Positions 1 through 7,521 of a stretch of 10,665 bases of DNA are shown here, piece by piece. The position numbers and the translations under genes are program-made. The notes beneath the pieces were generated by a model. The model was not told the DNA's origin and searched no databases. It saw only the letters and a list, made by a program, of their open reading frames with translations. The DNA comes from Pseudomonadota bacterium. Lineage in GTDB: Bacteria > Pseudomonadota > Alphaproteobacteria > Rhodobacterales > Rhodobacteraceae. Position 1 is the stretch's first letter, and each line of letters begins with the position of its first letter. The stretch is taken from positions 1-10,665 of the forward strand of contig JAQCLA010000067.1 of the NCBI GenBank assembly GCA_027592105.1. The letters are read 5' to 3'.

Positions 1-44
1 GGGGTCAGCCCATGGGCGGGCGAAGTGGGGATCAATTCAGCCAC
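1..44 (-). CDS. soxG: Sarcosine oxidase gamma subunit, N-terminal fragment (cut by window edge)
   Basis: Only the first 14 codons are in the window. A GTG at 42-44 (complement) opens a frame reading V/M-A-E-L-I-P-T-S-P-A-H-G-L-T, which resembles the start of sarcosine oxidase gamma subunits. The GTG overlaps the soxA stop by 8 bases, a usual sign of translational coupling. A GGAGGG Shine-Dalgarno sequence lies 7 bases upstream, inside the last codons of soxA. The gamma subunit is the small GcvT-like subunit of heterotetrameric sarcosine oxidase, and B-D-A-G is the usual gene order, so a gamma gene is expected exactly here. The identification rests on position, ribosome binding site and a short stretch of protein; the body of the gene lies outside the window. 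Confidence 0.78.
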   Translation of the reverse strand, partial: MAELIPTSPAHGLT

Positions 45-2970
45 GCGCGCGCCCTCCATCCGGGTCGAAAAAGACGGGATCGACCACCGTGACCGCCGTG
101 CGTAGCCCGCGCAGATGATCGACCATCACGATCTCTTGGCCCACGCGTTCGGGGCCGTGGCGCAAAAAGCCCAAGCCGATCATATGGCCCAGCGTCGGCG
201 AATAGGCGACCGAGGTGACATAGCCTTGGTCATGCACACGGGTTTGCGGATCACCGACGGAAAACAGCCGCGCACCGGCACTCAGCACCCCGTCGCCCGC
301 TACGGGCTTAAGGCCCACCAACCGCTCGCGGTCAGCCTCCAACAGGCCGGGGCGTTGGGCGGCGGCTTTGCCGATGAAATCCTTTTTGGCCGACAGCATC
401 TTTTGCATGCCGATATCATAGGCCGTCACCCGGCCATGGATCTCGGCATGGGTGATAAAGCCCTTCTCGATGCGCAAGACATTGAGCGCCTCCATCCCAT
501 AGGCACCGCCCCCCATGGTCTCGGCACGCGCCACCAAATCGCGGTAGAGCGCCGCGCCATAACGGGCGGGCACCGCGATTTCATAGGCTTGCTCGCCCGA
601 GAAAGAGATGCGGAAAAGCCGCCCCGCAACCCCATGCACCCCCACCACGCCGCAGGCCATGAAGGGAAAGCTGGCATCATCGATGGGCTGATCGAGAACG
701 CTGTTCAAAAGATCGCGCGCCAGCGGGCCAGCGACGGAAAACTGCGCCCATCCTTCGGTGGCCGAGATGAGCCGCACATCGAAATCCGGACGCAGCCCTT
801 GGGCCACCAATTCCAGATGCGCCATCACTTGGCCTGCGGCGGCGGTTGTCGTGGTCATCACATAGTGATTTTCACCCAGCCGCGCCGTGGTGCCATCATC
901 CATCACATGCCCATCTTCGCGCAGCATCAAGCCATAGCGCACGCGCCCCACGGGCAGGGTCGAGAAGGTGTTGGTATAGACGAAATCAAGAAACGCCCCC
1001 GCATCGGGGCCTTGGATGTCGATCTTGCCCAAGGTCGAGACCTCGACCACGCCCACGGCATTGCGCACCATCCCCACTTCGCGATCGCAAGATTGCCGCC
1101 ATGTCGTCTCGCTGGCGATGGGCACATAGCTGGGGCGATACCACAGCCCCGCCTCGATCATCGGCACGCCGCGCGCGGTCAGCGCCGCGTGGCTGGTCAT
1201 ATGCCGTTCGGGCGCAAAACCATGCCCCTGCGCGAATGCCCCCATCGCGCCAAGCGTCACCGGCGCAAAGGGTGGGCGATAGGTGGTTGTGCCTGTCTCG
1301 GCAATGCCGCGCCCGGTGGTGTCGGCCAGATATGCAAGGGCCGCGATGTTGGAGTTTTTGCCTTGATCGGGGGCCATGCCTTGGGTCGTGTAGCGCTTCA
1401 TATGCTCGACCGAGCGGAAGCCTTCGGCGGCGGCTTGCGTGATATCCTTGGTGGTGACGTCATTGGCGAAATCGAGCCATGCGCGCCCCTTGCCCGGCAC
1501 ATGCCAGAGCGTTTGGCACTGGCCCGCCTGATCATCGGCCACAGGCGGCTTTAGCCCGCGTGGCGCGGCAAGCCCAAGCGCTTTGAGCGCGTCCTTGGCG
1601 GCATTCATCCCTTCACGCAGGCAAGCATCGGTCGACATCGCGCCGTTGCAAGACCCCGCCGCCGTCATGCCCGGCACTGCCCCCGGCGCGGGCAGGAAGA
1701 ATTGGCGCGCATCATCCCAGACTGGGCGCGCGCCCAAGTGACAGCTCAGATGCACCGCCGGGTTCCATCCGCCCGAGACGGCCAAGCAATCGGTGATCAG
1801 CGTGTCGGTGCGGCTTCCCTTGCGATAGGTGATCTCGCGCAGACCTTGCCGCCCCTTGCTGCCGATGATCTGCGCGCCCGCGATCAGGCGGTAATCGCCC
1901 TGCGCCTGCGCATCCGCGCGGCTGTCGATGACGGCCGCCACCTTCACACCGGCGCTTTGCAACTCAAGCGCCGTGCGGTGCGCGTCGTCATTGGTGGCGA
2001 AAATGGTGACATTGCGCCCCGCTGCCACGCCGTAGCGGTTGAGATATGTGCGCACCGCCCCCGCCAGCATGATGCCGGGGCGGTCATTCATCGGAAACGC
2101 GATGGGCCGCTCATGCGCGCCTGCGGCCAGAACCGCCTGTTTCGCGCGGATCCGCCAGAAACACTCGGGCGGCAGATCGGGCTTGCTGGGCAAATGGCGG
2201 GCCACGCGCTCCAACGCGCCATAGCTGCCATCATCATAGGCCCCTGTCACCGTGGTGCGCGTCATGATGCGCACCCGTCCCGTGGCGCTGAGCGCCTTGT
2301 GCATATCGGCGATCCACAGCGATGTCTCCACACCGTCGATCGCTTGGCTGTCCGACAACAGCCGCCCGCCCAGATGGGTGCCTTCCTCGGCCAAGATGAC
2401 ATCGGCCCCACCCTTGGCGGCTGTCAGCGCGGCCATCAACCCGGCAGGGCCGCCGCCGATCACCAAGACATCGCAAAAGGCAAAGGCTTTTTCATTGTGC
2501 TCGGGGCTGGCATTGCGCGTGATCCGCCCAAGCCCTGCGGCGCGGCGGATGATCGGCTCGTAGAGCTTTTCCCAGAATGCGCGCGGCCACATGAAGGTCT
2601 TGTAGTAAAAGCCCGCACCCAAGAACGGCCAGAACAGATCATTGATTGCCATCAGGTCGCGATCAAGCGGGCCGATATGGTTCTGGCTTTGCGCCACCAG
2701 CCCGTCGAAGATCTCCTGCACCGTGGCGCGGGTGTTGGGCATCATCGCATCGCCCGTGCCGATCTGCATCAGCGCGTTTGGCTCTTCCGAACCGGCGGTC
2801 ATCACGCCACGCGGGCGGTGGTATTTGAACGAGCGCCCCATCAGCTTGACGCCCTTGGCCATCAGCGCCGAGGCGATGGTATCGCCCGCATAGCCCGTCA
2901 CCTGCCGCCCGTTGAAGCTGAAGCCGATAGGCTTGCTTCGGTCGATCAGCCCCCGCCCCTCAACCCGCAT
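37..2970 (-). CDS. soxA: Sarcosine oxidase alpha subunit
   Basis: Large subunit (977 residues, normal for the family) of cytoplasmic heterotetrameric sarcosine oxidase, which oxidatively demethylates sarcosine to glycine and passes the one-carbon unit to tetrahydrofolate. Residues about 10-90 form the ferredoxin-like N-terminal domain, which in this family has no iron-sulfur cysteines. Residues 171-177 (IGGGPAG) begin the dinucleotide-binding domain, with acidic residues 195-196 at the end of its second strand. From about 590 to 970 is a GcvT-like aminomethyltransferase domain that should bind folate, including the DIQGPDAG stretch at 651-658. I chose the ATG at 2970 because the protein then begins MRVEGRGLID, as family members do; an upstream in-frame ATG at 3009 would add 13 residues lying inside soxD. 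The start overlaps the soxD stop by 11 bases, implying coupled translation. No frameshift or missing domain is seen. Confidence 0.96.
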   Translation of the reverse strand: MRVEGRGLIDRSKPIGFSFNGRQVTGYAGDTIASALMAKGVKLMGRSFKYHRPRGVMTAGSEEPNALMQIGTGDAMMPNTRATVQEIFDGLVAQSQNHIGPLDRDLMAINDLFWPFLGAGFYYKTFMWPRAFWEKLYEPIIRRAAGLGRITRNASPEHNEKAFAFCDVLVIGGGPAGLMAALTAAKGGADVILAEEGTHLGGRLLSDSQAIDGVETSLWIADMHKALSATGRVRIMTRTTVTGAYDDGSYGALERVARHLPSKPDLPPECFWRIRAKQAVLAAGAHERPIAFPMNDRPGIMLAGAVRTYLNRYGVAAGRNVTIFATNDDAHRTALELQSAGVKVAAVIDSRADAQAQGDYRLIAGAQIIGSKGRQGLREITYRKGSRTDTLITDCLAVSGGWNPAVHLSCHLGARPVWDDARQFFLPAPGAVPGMTAAGSCNGAMSTDACLREGMNAAKDALKALGLAAPRGLKPPVADDQAGQCQTLWHVPGKGRAWLDFANDVTTKDITQAAAEGFRSVEHMKRYTTQGMAPDQGKNSNIAALAYLADTTGRGIAETGTTTYRPPFAPVTLGAMGAFAQGHGFAPERHMTSHAALTARGVPMIEAGLWYRPSYVPIASETTWRQSCDREVGMVRNAVGVVEVSTLGKIDIQGPDAGAFLDFVYTNTFSTLPVGRVRYGLMLREDGHVMDDGTTARLGENHYVMTTTTAAAGQVMAHLELVAQGLRPDFDVRLISATEGWAQFSVAGPLARDLLNSVLDQPIDDASFPFMACGVVGVHGVAGRLFRISFSGEQAYEIAVPARYGAALYRDLVARAETMGGGAYGMEALNVLRIEKGFITHAEIHGRVTAYDIGMQKMLSAKKDFIGKAAAQRPGLLEADRERLVGLKPVAGDGVLSAGARLFSVGDPQTRVHDQGYVTSVAYSPTLGHMIGLGFLRHGPERVGQEIVMVDHLRGLRTAVTVVDPVFFDPDGGRARG

Positions 2971-3229
2971 GACGCGCCTCCGATGCCAAGACCGCGCCGC
3001 TGACCGCATGGGTCGCGGTATTGCGCATCACCACCAGCCACGCACCGCAGCCACCGCCATGATACCACAGCTCGCGTGTCGGCCCGGCGGGGTTGTCGCG
3101 CAGATGCAGATAGGCGTGCCAATCGCCCGCAGGTGCATCAGCGGCGGGGCGATCCAGCGTCACGGCATCACCCTTGCAGGTGAATTCGCGACTGTCACGC
3201 AGACCGCAGAGAGGGCAGGGGATTTGCAT
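2960..3229 (-). CDS. soxD: Sarcosine oxidase delta subunit (zinc-binding)
   Basis: Small 89-residue subunit of heterotetrameric sarcosine oxidase. Its sequence begins MQIPCPLCG, and the four likely zinc ligands are Cys5, Cys8, His57 and Cys61, matching the CxxC plus HxxxC arrangement known for the delta subunit, where the metal is structural. The length is normal (about 90-100 residues). The start at 3229 is 14 bases after the soxB stop, with an AAAGG about 11 bases upstream of the ATG, a rather long spacing. Its 3' end overlaps the start of soxA by 11 bases. The position between soxB and soxA is the standard one for this operon. Delta has no known catalytic role of its own; it sits at the periphery of the complex. 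Confidence 0.95.
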   Translation of the reverse strand: MQIPCPLCGLRDSREFTCKGDAVTLDRPAADAPAGDWHAYLHLRDNPAGPTRELWYHGGGCGAWLVVMRNTATHAVSGAVLASEARHAG

Positions 3230-3243
3230 CGCGTCTTGGACCT

Positions 3244-4497
3244 TTAATGCAGGTTGTGCTGGCTGCCGGTGCCTTCTTCATCCATCAGGCCGTGGCCCGT
3301 GGCGAAGCGGTCGAGCCGGTAGCGTTCGGCGGCAGGATGGGGGCGGTCGGTGGCCATCAGATGGGCAAAGCAATGGCCCGATCCCGGCACCGCCTTGAAC
3401 CCGCCATAGCACCAACCACAATTGAGATAGAGCCCTTCGATATCGGTGCGGTCGATGATGGGCGAGCCATCGGGCGACATATCCATGATGCCCCCCCAAC
3501 TACGCAGCGTGCGCGCCTTGCCGATCATCGGCATCAAGGACATGCCAGCCTCGGCCACATGCTCGGCCATGGGCAGGTTGCCGCGCGCCGCGTAAGAGGC
3601 GTAGAAATCCAGATCACCGCCGAACACCAGCCCGCCCTTGTCGGATTGGCTGATGTAGAAATGCCCCATGCCATAGCTGATCACATGATCGATCACGGGC
3701 TTCAGCCCCTCGGTGACAAAGGCTTGCAGCACATGGCTCTCGATCGGAAGGCGCATCCCCGCCATCGCCGCCACTTGGGAGGAGCGGCCCGCCACGACGA
3801 TGCCTACCTTCTTGGCCCGGATCGCCCCGCGCGAGGTTTGTAGGCCGGTTACGCGCCCACCCACGATGTCGATCCCCGTCACCTCGCACTGCTGGATGAG
3901 ATCAACGCCGCGCCTGTCGGCCCCGCGCGCATAGCCCCATGCCACAGCATCATGGCGCGCTGTGCCGCCGCGCGGATGGTAAAGCCCGCCATAGATCGGA
4001 AAGCGGGTCTGCTCATAATCGAGATAGGGCAGCAGCTTGCGGCAGCCCTCGCGGTCCAAAAGGATCGCATCATCGCCTTGGTTGATCATCATATTGCCGC
4101 GCCGCACGAAAGCGTCGCGCTGGCCGTCGGAATGGAACAGGTTGATCAGCCCGCGCTGCGAATGCATCACGTTGTAGTTCAGATCCGCCTCAAGCCCTTC
4201 CCACAGCTTGAGCGAATGGGAATAGAACTGCGAATTGCCCTCAAGCTGGTAATTGGCCCGCACGATGGTGGTGTTGCGCCCCACATTGCCGCCACCCAGA
4301 TAGCCCTTTTCAAGCACGGCGATGTTGGTCAGCCCGTGTTCGCGGGCAAGGTAATAGGCGGTTGAAAGCCCATGACCGCCGCCGCCGATGATCACGATAT
4401 CATATTCATCCTTGGGCGCGGGATCGCGCCAAGCGGGCCGCCAGCCGCGATTGCCGGTCAACCCTTGTGCAAGCACCTGCAAGCCTGAATAGCGCAT
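3244..4497 (-). CDS. soxB: Sarcosine oxidase beta subunit (FAD/FMN flavoprotein)
   Basis: Catalytic flavoprotein subunit that oxidises sarcosine and yields hydrogen peroxide; 417 residues, the usual size. An FAD-binding GxGxxG motif lies at 38-43 (GGGGHG), with Glu63 (VLEKG) in place to bind the ribose. His182, in the RHDAVAWG stretch, aligns by motif with the histidine (His173 in the Corynebacterium enzyme) that carries covalent FMN at the alpha-beta interface. I infer covalent FMN here from that match. The ATG at 4497 was chosen because MRYSGLQV is the family start and GGGG lies 6 bases upstream; a further ATG at 4575 would add 26 residues unlike the family. It is the first gene of the sox operon, read 90 bp after the pilus-like genes on the same strand. 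Confidence 0.96.
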   Translation of the reverse strand: MRYSGLQVLAQGLTGNRGWRPAWRDPAPKDEYDIVIIGGGGHGLSTAYYLAREHGLTNIAVLEKGYLGGGNVGRNTTIVRANYQLEGNSQFYSHSLKLWEGLEADLNYNVMHSQRGLINLFHSDGQRDAFVRRGNMMINQGDDAILLDREGCRKLLPYLDYEQTRFPIYGGLYHPRGGTARHDAVAWGYARGADRRGVDLIQQCEVTGIDIVGGRVTGLQTSRGAIRAKKVGIVVAGRSSQVAAMAGMRLPIESHVLQAFVTEGLKPVIDHVISYGMGHFYISQSDKGGLVFGGDLDFYASYAARGNLPMAEHVAEAGMSLMPMIGKARTLRSWGGIMDMSPDGSPIIDRTDIEGLYLNCGWCYGGFKAVPGSGHCFAHLMATDRPHPAAERYRLDRFATGHGLMDEEGTGSQHNLH

Positions 4498-4503
4498 GGT
4501 TTT

Positions 4504-4519
4504 CCCCGTTCCCTCGGGG
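4504..4519 (-). promoter_or_regulatory. Small hairpin overlapping the soxB ribosome binding site
   Basis: In the minus-strand transcript CCCCG (4519-4515) can pair with CGGGG (4508-4504) around a 6-base loop. The 3' arm contains the GGGG that is the only good Shine-Dalgarno match for soxB, 6 bases before the ATG. The stem is short (5 G-C pairs) but strong enough to lower translation initiation. This is inferred from the sequence alone. No known riboswitch fold is recognised in the 90-bp leader. Confidence 0.3.
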
Positions 4520-4540
4520 GCACTATCTGTTGTTGGGGGC

Positions 4541-4571
4541 CGAAAGAAAAGCCTGCCTGCGACACGGCAGA
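4541..4571 (-). terminator. Probable intrinsic terminator after the tad-like operon
   Basis: Read on the minus strand, TCTGCC (4571-4566) pairs with GGCAGG (4557-4552), including one U-G pair, around an 8-base loop. GC and then TTTTCTTTC follow at once. The element starts 16 bases after the stop codon of the last pilus-like gene, as expected for a rho-independent terminator. The stem is short and the T-run is interrupted by one C, so termination may be partial and some transcription could continue into soxB. Confidence 0.45.
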
Positions 4572-4587
4572 TCACGGGCGCGACCGC

Positions 4588-5169
4588 TTAGCCCTCATTG
4601 GTAATGCCCGGCATGCTGGGGGCCGTGGTGATGGTTTCGTCAAAGGGCACCCGCCCGGTGCGCGGCCGGGTAAAGGTGAAATTACGAAAGGTCAGCGCAT
4701 CGATGCCCATGTCGAAGGCTGTCGTGTAGGGGATGAAGGATTCCACCAAAACCAGCCGTTCGGAATCTGACATATCGGGCAAAAGGCCAACGAAATCAGC
4801 AAGGTTCGCGGTGAACAGACGCGCCTCGCCATTGGTCGCAAAAGACCATTCGACACTCATCGAATCCGTGGCCGCATCATAGGCGATCTGGGTCATGCGC
4901 ATCCGCACATCGCCGTTGTTGCGGACCATCGTCTCGAAGATATTGGCAAAGCCTGCCATGTCGAAGGCGGTCACGGTTTGGTTCTGCCGCGAAATCACAT
5001 CGGCCACTGCATAGGTCGCCTTGACCGAACTGCTGTAGGTGCGAAACGCATCGAAAAACACGAAGCTGCCCACATAGACCCAAATCAAGACAGGTGTGAT
5101 GATCACGGCCTCGAGGACCGAGGCGCCGCGCTCGTCTGATCGGAATTGGCGAAGTAATCTGGCAAGCAT
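4588..5169 (-). CDS. TadE/TadF-like pseudopilin, pilus assembly protein
   Basis: A 193-residue single-pass membrane protein of the TadE/TadG family. A short basic N-terminus leads to DERGASVLEAVIITP (residues 12-26), followed by a hydrophobic segment to about residue 39. Gly15 followed by a Glu five residues later (Glu20) is the class of site cut by the TadV prepilin peptidase in TadE and TadF, so it may be processed to a pseudopilin; this is inferred. The rest (40-193) would lie outside the cytoplasmic face and has no motif I recognise. I chose the ATG at 5169 because GAGGGG lies 8 bases upstream; a GTG at 5178 would touch that ribosome binding site with no spacing. It follows the preceding TadE-like gene after 12 bases and is the last gene of the three-gene unit. 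TadE versus TadF cannot be decided from sequence alone. Confidence 0.82.
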   Translation of the reverse strand: MLARLLRQFRSDERGASVLEAVIITPVLIWVYVGSFVFFDAFRTYSSSVKATYAVADVISRQNQTVTAFDMAGFANIFETMVRNNGDVRMRMTQIAYDAATDSMSVEWSFATNGEARLFTANLADFVGLLPDMSDSERLVLVESFIPYTTAFDMGIDALTFRNFTFTRPRTGRVPFDETITTAPSMPGITNEG

Positions 5170-5181
5170 CCTGTTCACCCC

Positions 5182-5745
5182 TCAATCCGGCTCGTTGACA
5201 TAGACCGAGGCCGCGACCATGTGCAGGCCGCCGGAATCGTCGCGCGCAAGGTTCAGGCCGAACCCCGAGAAAGGCAAAATCCGGTCGATCACCGCGCAAG
5301 CCCGTATCATCACCAATTGATTGCCCGCGCCTTGATCGAAGACGCTGAACGGCACATGGCTGGGGTCGTCGCGTCGCACGCAAACCGCCCCATTGCCCGG
5401 CATCGCATAGGTCATGCGATCGATGACCGTCAGCTCGACAACCATGACAGAGTCGCAATTGCGAATGGCGCGCGTGTTGTCGCAAATAGCGGTCTTGATG
5501 TCATCGGCATTGGGCGGACGGCTTTGGCCCGTCACCGGGTCAACGATCTCGCGTGAAAGCCGCAAAAGCCTGGCCGCCTCTTCCAAGGAACGTTCCATCA
5601 AGACCTGACGCGACAAGATCACGCCGGTTTCGAACACGGCGACGAAGAGCGTCAGAATGACGGGGAACATGATCAGGAATTCGATCGTCGATGTCGCCCG
5701 TTCGTCCCGGATGAAATGGCGCAGGATTGCAATGAATTCAGGCAT
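5182..5745 (-). CDS. TadE-like pilus assembly protein
   Basis: A 187-residue single-pass membrane protein with the TadE-like arrangement: basic N-terminus, then DERATSTIEFLIMFPVIL (14-31) and a hydrophobic segment to about residue 45, followed by an extracytoplasmic domain. Glu22 is the +5 glutamate of a prepilin-type site, but the residue just before the expected cut is Ala17, not Gly. Four cysteines (88, 97, 122, 150) lie in the outer domain and could make two disulfides, consistent with an oxidising compartment. The ATG at 5745 is preceded by GGGA 6 bases upstream, a modest ribosome binding site. The start is 12 bases after the stop of the TadG-like gene, and the next gene follows 12 bases after its own stop, so the three are very likely cotranscribed. 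The exact pilus role is not shown by the sequence. Confidence 0.85.
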   Translation of the reverse strand: MPEFIAILRHFIRDERATSTIEFLIMFPVILTLFVAVFETGVILSRQVLMERSLEEAARLLRLSREIVDPVTGQSRPPNADDIKTAICDNTRAIRNCDSVMVVELTVIDRMTYAMPGNGAVCVRRDDPSHVPFSVFDQGAGNQLVMIRACAVIDRILPFSGFGLNLARDDSGGLHMVAASVYVNEPD

Positions 5746-5757
5746 CTCTCATCCCAC

Positions 5758-7386
5758 TCACTGCACCAGGCGCAATTGATTGATCGTGCGCGCGATCGAG
5801 GTGAAGGCATCCGAGATATCGGCGCTTTGCACCTCGTAGTAATGGGCATCCGTCGTGGCGCAGTGGCGCATCACGGCCTGCCCGCGCGCGGGCGCCTGAA
5901 AGGCGATCGAGAACACGATGATGTCGTTCGTGCGCGCCACATTGCAGATTTCGCGCAAGCGCCGATCCGCCTCATCGTCCCAGACATATTCGTCGACGAT
6001 ATCCCAGAAATCGTATTGCGCGCCCATCGCTTCTACGGCGCTACGCCGCCAAGAATTGCTGCCCGCCCATGCATCCGAGTTGAACAGGTCTTCGCGCACT
6101 TCAGCTGCGGGGATATGGTTCCATAAATCGGCATAATCCAACTGGATGGCATTGTTGTTGCCGCCCCCATCGGGGAAGGAGCGCCACAGTTTGGCATCTT
6201 CTTGCCAGTACATGTTCCACTGGCTGTAGAAGACCGAGAAATCCCCATCATCGGGATCGCGCCAAAAGGGGCTGGGGCCGCTGCGGAAAGATGCGTTCAC
6301 ATCGTATTGAGCGGTATTCTCGCCATCGGTCATCATGACGACGACCTTGATCGTATTGGGATCGGCATAGGCGGCCGGGCGATCGGTGAAATCGTTGTGT
6401 ACCGTCCCGTTTGACGTCAGCCCGTTCAAGGCCGGGCGCGCCAAGGGATCGAGCAGGGCGACCGCCCAGCGCATACCTGCGTCGATCGCGGTCGAGCCCT
6501 GGGGTGTCAAGCTGTTGATCAGCTGGTGCATATCCGCTTCGCTATTGGACCACGGGATGATGGCCCCCGTATCGTCGCGCGGGCAACGTGGGCGCACGAT
6601 GGGGTCCGACCAAGTCGTGGATTCGATGTCGAAATGCGCCATGCGCTGGATCGGCACCGCCGGATTCAAGCCCGATACGGTGAAATCATTCCATTCGAAA
6701 CGTGAACAGCGCGAGTAGTTATGCTCACCCGTCAGCGCATAGACCGAGCTGAGCGTTGTGCCGACATTGACATGGCCATTATACGGGATGACCGAGATCG
6801 ACACGAATTGCTGGCCTGTTGGGTTTGTGTTCGCCGCCAGCATCGACGTCACGAAATCACGCGCCGCTGGCTGAAGGTTGGTCATCCGCGTGCCTTCCAT
6901 CGAACCCGAGATATCCAAAACCAGCGAGACCTCGATATTAGGGATGCGTTCCTCGGCGGCACCCGCGGCCGGCGAGCTGAGCACACGCTGGCCGAACAGG
7001 CGCATGAACATGGTGTTCATCTCCATCTCGGCCGAGGCCGTCACGCGGCGGGCGTTGATGCCTTCGTCCACGGTGACCCGCAAACGATAGTTCCCCAGCC
7101 CCGCGGTTTCGAAATAGTTCTGCACCACTTCTTGGGCGGGCTTTTCTTGGTCCAGCGCGGCGGCGGCCAGAACCGCGCGATCCAATGTATATTGAAGCTG
7201 CGTGCGCTGCGCCTCGTAGCGCATCAAGTCGATGGCGATGCCACCCACGCCGATCATCAACACGAAGACGACCGTTGCGAAAACGGTAATGGTGCCGTCC
7301 TCGCGCTGGACGAACCCTTTGGGCATACCACCCAAGATCCGCGCGGCGGCTTGATGAACGAGGCGTTCTGCTTCGTAGGGGCGCAT
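5758..7386 (-). CDS. tadG: TadG-like pilus assembly protein with VWA domain
   Basis: A 542-residue protein with a basic N-terminus, one membrane segment at about 34-53, and a von Willebrand factor A domain. The metal-binding MIDAS residues are visible: DISGS at 158-162, Thr299 in QGSTAIDAG, and Asp354 in MMTDGEN. The C-terminal part (CNVARTNDIIVFSIAF onward) is typical of alphaproteobacterial TadG. TadG proteins belong to the tight-adherence (Flp pilus) apparatus and are thought to anchor it in the envelope. Residues about 375-475 are acidic and rich in tryptophan, an insertion of unknown purpose. I chose the ATG at 7386 because AGGAG lies 8 bases upstream; an ATG at 7416 has no ribosome binding site. 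It is the first gene of the tad-like unit and is transcribed away from gdh. A stand-alone VWA surface protein is a less likely alternative. Confidence 0.85.
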   Translation of the reverse strand: MRPYEAERLVHQAAARILGGMPKGFVQREDGTITVFATVVFVLMIGVGGIAIDLMRYEAQRTQLQYTLDRAVLAAAALDQEKPAQEVVQNYFETAGLGNYRLRVTVDEGINARRVTASAEMEMNTMFMRLFGQRVLSSPAAGAAEERIPNIEVSLVLDISGSMEGTRMTNLQPAARDFVTSMLAANTNPTGQQFVSISVIPYNGHVNVGTTLSSVYALTGEHNYSRCSRFEWNDFTVSGLNPAVPIQRMAHFDIESTTWSDPIVRPRCPRDDTGAIIPWSNSEADMHQLINSLTPQGSTAIDAGMRWAVALLDPLARPALNGLTSNGTVHNDFTDRPAAYADPNTIKVVVMMTDGENTAQYDVNASFRSGPSPFWRDPDDGDFSVFYSQWNMYWQEDAKLWRSFPDGGGNNNAIQLDYADLWNHIPAAEVREDLFNSDAWAGSNSWRRSAVEAMGAQYDFWDIVDEYVWDDEADRRLREICNVARTNDIIVFSIAFQAPARGQAVMRHCATTDAHYYEVQSADISDAFTSIARTINQLRLVQ

Positions 7387-7491
7387 GGGCTTCACTCCTG
7401 ACAACTCATGGCCCATGCGTCAGGCGCATTGAGCCGAGTGTTCAGATGTCCGCCAAGCAGGGCAAAAATATGACCCAATCGCGCCGATCTG

Positions 7492-7521
7492 TGGAAATTC
7501 CGTTCGCAAAACGATTACAAT
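7492..7521 (+). promoter_or_regulatory. Candidate sigma-70-type promoter for gdh
   Basis: TGGAAA (7492-7497) and TACAAT (7516-7521) are separated by 18 bases. The -10 differs from TATAAT at one base; the -35 matches TTGACA at 4 of 6. A transcript would start near 7528, giving a leader of about 110 bases before the gdh ATG. The -10 falls at the centre of the palindrome at 7503-7531. No other good promoter was seen in the 252-bp gap, including on the minus strand toward tadG. Confidence 0.4.

Noticed and set aside
115..1554. Long open frame (479 codons) on the plus strand, opposite soxA
   Set aside because: It lies wholly antisense to a clear soxA coding region in GC-rich DNA, where codon bias keeps the opposite frame open. 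Its translation is rich in His, Arg and Gly with no recognisable domain, and there is no convincing ribosome binding site.
1702..3003. Second long plus-strand frame (433 codons) opposite soxA
   Set aside because: Same reading register as the first and same low-complexity shadow composition; explained by the codon bias of soxA.
4498..4587. Possible glycine riboswitch ahead of soxB
   Set aside because: Glycine is a product of the operon, so I looked for one, but 90 bp is too short for the usual tandem structure and no conserved riboswitch core is seen.
6721..7401. Plus-strand frame (226 codons) opposite tadG
   Set aside because: Antisense to a protein with an intact VWA domain; the composition is His/Arg-rich and looks like a shadow.
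7387..7416. Upstream ATG at 7416 adding 10 residues to the TadG-like protein
   Set aside because: No Shine-Dalgarno sequence before it, and the AGGAG that serves the ATG at 7386 would lie inside the coding region.
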